Positions 56,175 through 64,000 of a stretch of 64,000 nt of DNA are shown here, piece after piece. How positions within the stretch are numbered: position 1 is the first letter of the stretch; every line of letters begins with the position of its first letter. Location: positions 8,846,776-8,910,775 of the forward strand of contig NC_135568.1 in the NCBI RefSeq assembly GCF_964340395.1, given 5' to 3'. A model generated the notes under the pieces. The model worked only from the letters and a program-made list of their open reading frames with translations. It had not been told where the DNA came from and did no database searches. A program made the translations under genes and the position numbers. This DNA is from Glandiceps talaboti (lineage: Eukaryota > Hemichordata > Enteropneusta > Spengelidae).

Positions 56175-56290
56175 GTAACCTCATCGTCGTAAACCACAGC
56201 CTCTTTCACGACACCGTCCAAAACACGCTGCTTGTTATTTCGAAGTGTCGTGGAAGAAATAACAGCTCTGGTTTGCGAGAATGAGTAACC
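56175..56290. mobile_element. Foldback element (family L), 116 bp
   Basis: GTAACCTCATCGTCGTAAACC pairs with GGTTTGCGAGAATGAGTAAC; inner TCTTTCACGACAC pairs with GTGTCGTGGAAGA. Confidence 0.85.
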
Positions 56291-56849
56291 TACACAAATG
56301 AGCTCGAGCTCGAGCTTGCATCAATATATCAATGTTTATTGATAGCTTTAATATATCAAAATGTTGCAGCAATATTTTCATTATGTGTCTGTGTTTACTT
56401 GCAAATAACTGCCTTGCTGTTGTCGTAAGATGTCACTACAGCACAACTGATTGTAATAAAACACAGCTTCGGTTGCTATAGGCATTGTCCTGGTTGCTTG
56501 GGATTTCACTTCAGTATGTTTAGAATATTCAGTTGCTAAGGTCATACCCCACCAAATATTGGAATAATCCCAGTCATGCCAATGGTTTTTGACCAATCAA
56601 GTTTTGGTATCAACACACATTGTGACAAGTGACATGTACTAGGCATGATTTTTTTTTTGCCTTGAACCTTACTTTTCAAGACACCCATGGGGACCATTCC
56701 TATAAAGTTAATGACCTTTCCAGTAGTTGTTGAGTTTATAACCTCAACCTGTTCACTATCATATCAGCTTACAGAGAATAGCTTCTCATTTGACCAAGTC
56801 TAGGTTATCTCTGCGTACAGACAATTCCTAAGTTTATATCTCATCTAAG

Positions 56850-57395
56850 TTTTTTTAACAATGCTCAAAGCATTTCACATTTGTAACCCCTATTACACCA
56901 TGGACTTCCTCAAATCCCTGGGGAGCATATACCCATTACAGCCTCTATTAACTCTGGATATATGCTCCAATAACATGCTCTGACACACTCTTACTCTACT
57001 ATGGATCTTCCCCACAAGGAAAATGTAAGACTCTGCATTTTTTTCCATCCAGGACACATATTTTCAGTAAAAAAACCTCCCATGCTCTTGCTAATGACTT
57101 TAAAATAACAGAAATACATGTAAACTTTAAATCGCTAAACTCAACCTACATCTTGTCTATGCTGGCATTTCTTTTATAATACTATAGCTACCTCTATCCT
57201 GTCAGGTACCTAATTACACAGCTGGGTTCACTGTTGTCCTGCTTGCAAACGGTGTATGGACTCGATTCTGACAATGTCTCTAGGAGAAGGAATGGGACAT
57301 TGTCAGAATCAAGTCCCAACTTACTCTGGATACAAGCAGGACAAGTTGACCACTCTAACCATTTACATCTCACCATTCGACCATTATGACTCACC
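56850..57395. mobile_element. Diverged family D element interrupted by a family E foldback (57234-57344)
   Basis: Family D phrases CTCAAAGCATTTCACA, CCCTGGGGAGCATA and CCTGTCAGGTACCTAATTACA precede, and GACCACTCTAACCATTTACA follows, a foldback with ends TTGTCCTGCTTGCA / TACAAGCAGGACAA and inner GATTCTGACAATGTC / GACATTGTCAGAATC. It lies directly upstream of the ZNF143/YY1 promoter module. Confidence 0.75.
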
Positions 57396-57474
57396 TCAGG
57401 CTCCATAAGCATGACAAATTGTTTCAAAAGTACAACAGTAATTTTGCTCTCAAGTATTATTTCACCTTTAAAAT

Positions 57475-57511
57475 ACCACATTTCCCACAATGCACCATTT
57501 AAGATGGCGGA
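57475..57511 (+). promoter_or_regulatory. ZNF143/Staf-like site followed by YY1-like site; probable promoter of the right-hand gene
   Basis: ACCACATTTCCCACAATGC (57475-57493) matches the ZNF143 consensus ACTACAWYTCCCARMATGC except at two positions. AAGATGGCGGAC starts at 57501, matching the YY1 initiator-type element. The pair is typical of TATA-less housekeeping promoters in animals. The site is about 1 kb upstream of the plus-strand first coding exon at 58539. A 14-codon ORF begins inside the YY1 site (57504-57548). Confidence 0.55.
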
Positions 57512-57548
57512 CAGCTGCTTGCAAGCTCTTTCGTGCACAGCAATGTAA

Positions 57549-58538
57549 TTATTAGGTGACCAAGAATCACATTTTAAACTGAATATACGCTGGTCACAAT
57601 TTATCGAAGAAGTGTAAAGTTAATTTAGTTACCAGGCATCACCTTGGAACATTCAAAGTTCAACTTCAATGTCTTCCTTGTTTTTAGTCTTGAAGTCTCT
57701 CGTCAAAGTTTTTTAGTTTCACATTATCAATAAATTTATAACGCCAACGGCTTCTCTATGCTGAATTAAAAATTGCTGTCTGGTACTTTGGTGTCAGACA
57801 TGAAAAGTATGCTAAAGTATTCAGAGTTTAGCTCTGCTCACCTCACATAAGTTGACGACTCACGAGTTGCTGCGAGTTGATTTGATTTTGAAAACGAGGC
57901 TCATATTCAGGTCACATATTGGAGACCTTTGACCTAGTATCCATCTCGATGGCTGTTTCCTCTAGATTTGTTGAACATCGCCTTTCAATGGATTATTACC
58001 ACAAAAATAATCTCTAATAATTTTATAAATGTAAGACAATATGTACGCTTTTGTTGAATTTGATTTTATGCACGTAAAATGCAATTTTAACCAAACATTA
58101 TTATATCGCTAGCGAACGAGGCTAAAGGCGGGCCTTGTTGCTTGTCCAATCACCACTTGCAAGTATCAAGATCACCCGTCAATCAACATATCAAAATATC
58201 GGTTTCAAGAGTCCCGCACTAATGGTTTTGGCGCTAAGTTTATGAACTTTAATTTTAACAAAATAGACCAACACTTTGTACAAAACACAGTATGATTTTA
58301 CTTTCTAACGGAAATACATGTCCAATGATGTAAATTGTATGAAAAAAATATTTCAAATCGGGCTGAATAGAGTTTTAGATCTTTGGGGTACTTTGTAACG
58401 GATCCTGTTCATTTCTATTTATTTTCATTTGGGTTGGTTGTCCTTCGTCCATTTTGAATGTGTACGAAGTTTACCAGGGCAATAATATCGTCGATTTTTG
58501 CAAGATCACGGCGCAAATCAGAAACCAAGGTGGCATAG
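57549..58538. other. Probable 5' flank / untranslated region of the right-hand plus-strand gene
   Basis: Becomes richer in CpG toward 58400-58620 (CGTCGATTTTTG, CACGGCGCAAATC). No TATA box recognised. Whether it holds a non-coding first exon and intron cannot be told from the sequence alone. Confidence 0.4.
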
Positions 58539-58614
58539 ATGGACAGTACGTCCATTATAACGCAAGTCAGCAGGGATGAGGAACCGCTGAGTACATTCCC
58601 AGCTCCAGAAAAAG
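58539..58614 (+). CDS. First coding exon of an unidentified plus-strand gene
   Basis: ATG followed by 24 codons, MDSTSIITQVSRDEEPLSTF then PAPEK, ending in phase 1 at a strong donor GTAAGA. Base composition here is richer in G+C and CpG than in most of the window, as at animal promoters. An acidic, polar N-terminus with no recognisable domain. It joins in frame to the exon starting at 63958. Confidence 0.6.
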
Positions 58615-61600
58615 GTAAGAAACGTTACTAAACTCGCGCTCGAATGGTAAGCTTGAACGAATGATGGCCACAGCAACAACATCGCAAATTATGAACGAAA
58701 TCCTCTATACGGCCTCCACTTTACGACATGTCTCTGATTTGACCATAAAATGTGTGTGTGCTTCGGCAGTTTTATCTTGATAACCACAGATATACAATTC
58801 TGAGATCAAAGATAAATCCATTGACGATTTTGATGGTAAATCGACCCCTGGGCACAGGTTGAGCAAACTGCACATGTCACAATCGAACACACCTCTCACT
58901 GTTGACATGGACCGATTACCTTCACGCTACATTTCCTGTATATTTTCTAATTATATTCACGCACTTTCATCAGAATTAAACACAATTGTGGTGTCGAAAT
59001 TAAGCGAAATAGTTAGGTTGTTAATGTGTGTGTTGGCGATTGACGTCTGAAAAGGTGTAATAAATATTGACCCAAATTCGCCATTTACTGTGTTACGATC
59101 GCAATGGTGTCATTTGAATCACCATTGCGATTGTGGTTCTGCCTATTGAATATTGAAAGATCATTACACAAATTCATTAGTTACAACGGTATCCACAAAT
59201 CGTGTTTGATTGCATGGCTTCAAATATCACCGGTATTGGTATTTTTTGTCGTTACATCTGTGTAATAACCCAGTGAAAATGAAAAAAAAAAAACATTATC
59301 AATAACGCGTCACGTCGTACGATGACATTTTTACATGTAAACAAAAAGGGCTTCGCACTTTGGTGACGGTTATGTATGGTTGACAAAAACATCAACGTTT
59401 CAGTTTACTGTCAGACCAATTGGTATTTCCTGTGTACGTCATTTCAGTCTTTCAACTGTCAGAAACATACAAGCGTTTCATGTTATAATGTTACTGACTG
59501 TGAATCGTGTGATACAATTACAACCACACAGAAACCGCATGTTCACCAAGAATCAGATCACAATTTGTTGAGTTACATATTGTCTAATTTTGTCTAAAAC
59601 CATTTTAAACATACTACAACTAGATTCAAAGTCAGTTTTGAATGTTTACACAGTATCCGTCAGATGCGAGAGTAACATAATCTATGTATTTTTTGATGTC
59701 TGAATTTGATGTGTGCATGGTAGCATCTATTAGTTTCCTATACAAAATGTAGCATTTGTAGTTTCTTAATATTGGTTTCTGTGTTTGTATGAAACAGAGC
59801 TAGTGAACACTATACATGTAAAATGCTTATCAAAATTATGCAAATTGTGGTAGTCATAAAGTGTATTTTATCTGAGACTGAGCAGATTTACAAATGTACC
59901 TTCCATATGAGGATGATTCTAAGTGTTCTATGACTAATATATCACATGATTTTATGAAATGTAAATGAAGTACTTGATCTCATTCTCTATGTACATTTTA
60001 CGATGTATGCCTTGAATTATAACTATTTTGATCTCTCACACACATGCACAGAAATATATAATTTCAGTTGTATTGTTGCAGGCAGTACTGAAGATGAAAT
60101 ATTACATACGTTGCTAATATTCAATTTGACCAATGGCTGTACACAAACTAGCATGTTAAAATACAGACTCAGAATAGTATGTGAATCTACAGACAAGTAT
60201 AATATTATAGAGTATGAATTGTAGTCAGTATTTGCGTAATTTTTATGGTTGTGATGGATTCCTTTCTGTTATCTATACACATCTGTTTAGTCTATGAGCG
60301 ACAGCACTTATACAAAAACCTAGCCTAATGTAATGGCTTGAAAAGGAAAAAAAAAAACATTTTCTGCGTTTGAGGGCATTACTGCATGTTGACCAATCAA
60401 CCTCTAAATACTACATCCATTTCAGGTAGAATATTAGGCCCACATGCAGAGCACTGTCCCTAAATTGATGGTGATACAAATCTGGTTTATGCTAGGGAGT
60501 CTTATCCTATTCAAATCCCAATATCTAACTACATGTAAGTCCCTAGTTTGAATACAATTGGACCACTGTTCTCCATTCTTGCCCAGTATTGTATGATTAC
60601 TATTAATATTAGACTCTAAACTGTTGTGGGTTATTACATGTGAAAGTCTACAATATCTGTAAACTGTTAAAAGTATGGAAATGTTCATATTGGATGTACA
60701 TCATGTATACTGTACCATTGGCATGGCTATTACATGTACATGTATGTGAAAAATACTGCAAACAGCATGCAATACAAGTATTATTCCACATTGTACTAAT
60801 CAATCACACAAAGTAGAGAGTGTTTTTGCACTTTGTAAACTACATGTATGAAGTAACAAGCAATCAATCAATCACTTGATTGATCAATTGAAATAATTAT
60901 CTCTATTGTACAATCCATTGAATTCCCAGCAACACAATCAGCTATTGTTTTCGCAAGCACAGCTTGTAGAATACTAGGCTATGGTACTCTCTACATGAAT
61001 GGTTTTGTCATTTTTGATCACATGTTGCACACATCAACTCCATAGACATCTAATACTTGTTTTATTGAAAACTGGTCCCCAATGAAATGATACATGTAGT
61101 TAAAAAATGACAACTATAAAAATATACACTATTTGTGTCTGTACGTGTATGAATATTATATCTTTATCTGTAGTACATTCATGTGTATATGCATGTACAT
61201 GTATTAATTTGTCAGTTTGGGGTATTTTGATCATCTTCAAAATGGCCACTACCATTAGCTTATTCACTTGACTGTTCAATGTTCTAGACAGACTGAGAGT
61301 CATAGGATGAGACAATTCTGCCAAGCTCATCCAGCGAAAATATTACAAATGTACTTGAACAACAAAACGTATGTACATGTACATGTAGTTTTACAATGGC
61401 TTGAATTCTACATTTGAAGATGGTACCAGTACTTTATACTCATATACCTACAATTGTGGTAGATTAAACAAATGGTTGAGAGCAATGCTTCTGTGTTAGA
61501 GTCTAATCACCCTGTGATCAAGATGGTGCAAATGTTTGAAGTGCCCAAAAATGTAATACTGTAAGTTAATAGATGGCATAGGAAATGCAACCCTACTGTG

Positions 61601-61804
61601 AGGACAATTAAACCAATGTCAATTCAATAGGTTATATCAACAGTTGTGTGTCTATCTTAAGTAAACTGAGACCTCAATTGCCAGAGTAGTAAGTGAGATT
61701 TTGAGGCACAGAACACATTGATAGAGATACATCTACATGTAGGATCATGATGATATTAGCACATGACAGTGTATATACGTATATCTATATGTATCTGTAT
61801 ATGT
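58615..61804. other. First intron of the right-hand gene, left part
   Basis: No additional exon compatible with phase 1 was found. A 31-codon ORF at about 61471-61563 with a donor-like end is not phase-compatible. Confidence 0.4.
59096..59135. repeat. Hairpin CGATCGCAATGGTG
   Basis: ATCGCAATGGTG pairs with CACCATTGCGAT around a 10-base loop. Confidence 0.8.
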
Positions 61805-62160
61805 AGTTCGATAATTAGATGTTATTCCCCAATATTTTTCTTCATCCAGCCAAGGAAAATCGGAGTGACCTAAGGGGTTTTTGTCACCACTCATCTAGCA
61901 ACTCGTAGTGACAATCCTTAGGTTACAAGTATTTTCCAGCTGAATGAAGAAAAAATATTGGAGAATAACAATTATACCAGTGCCAATAATATCAAAGAAA
62001 AATTGAGGAAAATAATGACAATATTGAACATTTTGATTCATATTTTGAACACAGGAGAACCAGTGACGTAGACACGTGTCGTCGTGACACAGACGATGCA
62101 GACACACGTCGTGAAGTAGAATGACCAGAGTATATATTCCATATTTTTTGTTCTAAATGT
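61805..62160 (-). repeat. Family A, copy 3 (reverse orientation)
   Basis: Complement of 53985-54350: begins ATGTTATTCCCCAATATTTT and ends TATATTCCATATTTTTTGTT. Adds a CG-rich insert with repeated ACACGTGTCGTCGTGAC-like words. Confidence 0.85.
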
Positions 62161-62412
62161 CTCTTGCATGATATATTATATGCAACTTGTAAGTGGATAA
62201 GTCTAGTTTTGATAGGTTCAGGATGCAAAGACTGGTCATAAACCTGTATATTTATGAGCAGAAAGAGTACTCTGGGTCCAATTTTGTTGTCATGAAAGTT
62301 CTCTCCAATGAGTGTGTTCATGTCTGAAACCCAATATCCATTGAACCGATAACATGTACATATAACAAGGTAGGTTTATTACCCTCCAGTCTTCACAGGT
62401 ACTAGCTATGAA

Positions 62413-62445
62413 CCATAGACCCTCCATGTTGGTGGAGGGTCTATG
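62413..62445. repeat. Short hairpin, CATAGACCCTCCA type
   Basis: CATAGACCCTCCA pairs exactly with TGGAGGGTCTATG across a 7-base loop; same class as 13281-13315. Confidence 0.85.
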
Positions 62446-62919
62446 TATGAACTGAAACTCTTCCATCAAAGAAATCAGTGGCCTTGCAATGCAAACAAAC
62501 TAGAAGTGTTTACAAATATAGCGGTTTCTTCCTCAAGGTTCTAGGCAATCTAGTAACATGATAGTGGATGAGAACTGATAAAATAGACAAACAGTTCATA
62601 GCAACCACTGAAACGTTTGGTGCAGTTTTATATGGTTGATTAGATTGTACAATGTACAGCATGTATGGAAGCAATACGCTGTCATGGCCATGTTATCATT
62701 GTACAGTGTCTGTTACATGTACATTGTCATGTGTAATAGACAGGCACAGATTCAAAGATTATGTTCTTAGTATATTTGAACTATCATTTGACAATAAATA
62801 CAGTGCCATACGTTTGTTTGTTTAGGTTTAATTGATTAGTTGGGCAAGGAAGGAGTTTTTACTTGGAAAACCCGCATGGAGGAATGAATACAATATTTGT
62901 ATGCACAAACGTACACATG

Positions 62920-63265
62920 TAAAGATACAAACACACACATCATTACACACGTAACTCTAGATACATGTATGTGTACATGATATGTGGAAAATACATCTAC
63001 ATGTACTCGTATACATACACGTATGAACTATACACATGCGCACAAAAACATGTACATGTACATATGTATACACACAAGCATGCACACACCCACACCCCCC
63101 CCACACACACACACATACCTGTATGCCATCCATACGTACAAATATACATACATATTGTACACATGTGCATATACATGTACATTAGTGACATACATTTGTA
63201 TTATACACATGCAAACACATACTTCCATGTATAGTGTATCACAGTAAAACAGATGTATGTACACA

Positions 63266-63322
<57 letters not shown>

Positions 63323-63480
63323 ATACACACAACGCACTATTGAGTTTAGTTATTTCCTCAATTGTAATCTTGGGTCCCAATTTTAGTTACAAAGACCTTA
63401 GATGGAACAATTTGTTTGTCATACTATATATAGCACATACATTGACTTTTGTACATGTACATACATGTACATTGCACATA
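62920..63480. repeat. (CA)n and ACATGT-rich low-complexity region
   Basis: Alternating CACATA, ACATGTACATGT and about 30 CA units at 63258-63330. ORFs on both strands are artefacts. Confidence 0.95.
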
Positions 63481-63957
63481 CATGTACATGTCCATCTGTA
63501 CTTCCATTCTGAGTATTTACCAATATTAGAAACGAAAGTCAGCAAAATATAAAAATAGAAGAACCTTAGTGTCTAAATTTATCATCATCAGGAATAGGAA
63601 CATCCTGTATTCTTACAGTATGTCTGCCTTTAGTATTTGTTGAATGTTTATACAGCGCAATGCAAGTTAATGTTCACTCTGTCTGTTTTGTACAATCATG
63701 CAGAAAACTGTAACAAACTGCACATTCTATACATGTACATTAAGATAGCGAGGTCATAATTTCTTGTTACCTTTTGTTTCAATGAAATGAACTAGATGCA
63801 GAGATATACAGGTACCAATGTTTTGATATCTGGCAAGGTGGCACAGTTGTTCATTTCACTTAGACAAAATGTAGCAAGAACATGCATTCATTCAATCTTG
63901 CTATCTCATAGTGTAGAATGTGTATTTTCTTATCGTTTTTTGTGTGATTTTTATCAG

Positions 63958-64000
63958 ACAAAGAGAGAGTGAACAGTAATCTACAATGTGCTTTGAAAGA
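63958..64000 (+). CDS. Start of a second exon of the right-hand gene, cut by the window edge
   Basis: Acceptor with a long T-rich tract ending TTTTTATCAG, phase 1. With the G from the exon at 58539 it reads DKERVNSNLQCALK and stays open to the end of the window. The 5.3-kb intron contains repeats. Protein not recognised. Confidence 0.5.

Noticed and set aside
61471-61563. Plus-strand ORF MVESNASVLESNHPVIK ending at CTGTAAGT
   Set aside because: Donor-like end gives phase 2, which produces a stop in the exon at 63958; no phase-compatible acceptor from the 58539 exon. Likely chance.

Overview
The window is animal nuclear DNA, AT-rich and repeat-dense. It has short GT-AG exons, long introns, microsatellites, tRNA-derived SINEs and many foldback (MITE-like) elements, and no sign of operons or ribosome-binding sites. 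The style (very common ACATGT, CA/GA microsatellites, many small palindromic elements) suggests a marine invertebrate such as a lophotrochozoan or invertebrate deuterostome; the sequence does not settle the phylum.

The main gene is on the minus strand, 19984 down to 3309: a complete proton-coupled oligopeptide transporter of the SLC15A1/SLC15A2 (PEPT1/PEPT2) type. I could join 21 coding exons with GT-AG sites and matching phases into a 788-residue reading frame. It carries the ExxER motif, the YH proton-binding pair, the GTGGIKPC and FDQQGSRWT signatures, a large extracellular domain and the GEVMFSITGLEFSY helix. Three possible first coding exons (about 19.9, 43.3 and 45.7 kb) all end in phase 1, so alternative promoters with different cytosolic N-termini are possible, the farthest about 27 kb upstream of the next exon.

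At the left edge a different, unidentified gene runs on the plus strand. Two phase-compatible exons (1582-1682, 2104-2201) are followed by one of two candidate last exons: 3082-3116, or 3943-4055 with AATAAA just behind it. The second would place its 3' end antisense inside an intron of the transporter gene. At the right edge a second plus-strand gene begins: a ZNF143-like plus YY1-like promoter module near 57.5 kb, a first coding exon at 58539-58614, and the start of a phase-compatible next exon at 63958 that runs out of the window.

The 20-57 kb interval is mostly repeats: at least nine families of foldback or interspersed elements, SINEs, tandem arrays (24-bp minisatellite at 50.9 kb, about 118-bp repeats at 28 kb, an RFX X-box-bearing array at 37.1 kb), and G/C homopolymer tracts. 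One 150-bp segment at 54.9 kb looks exon-like and remains unresolved.
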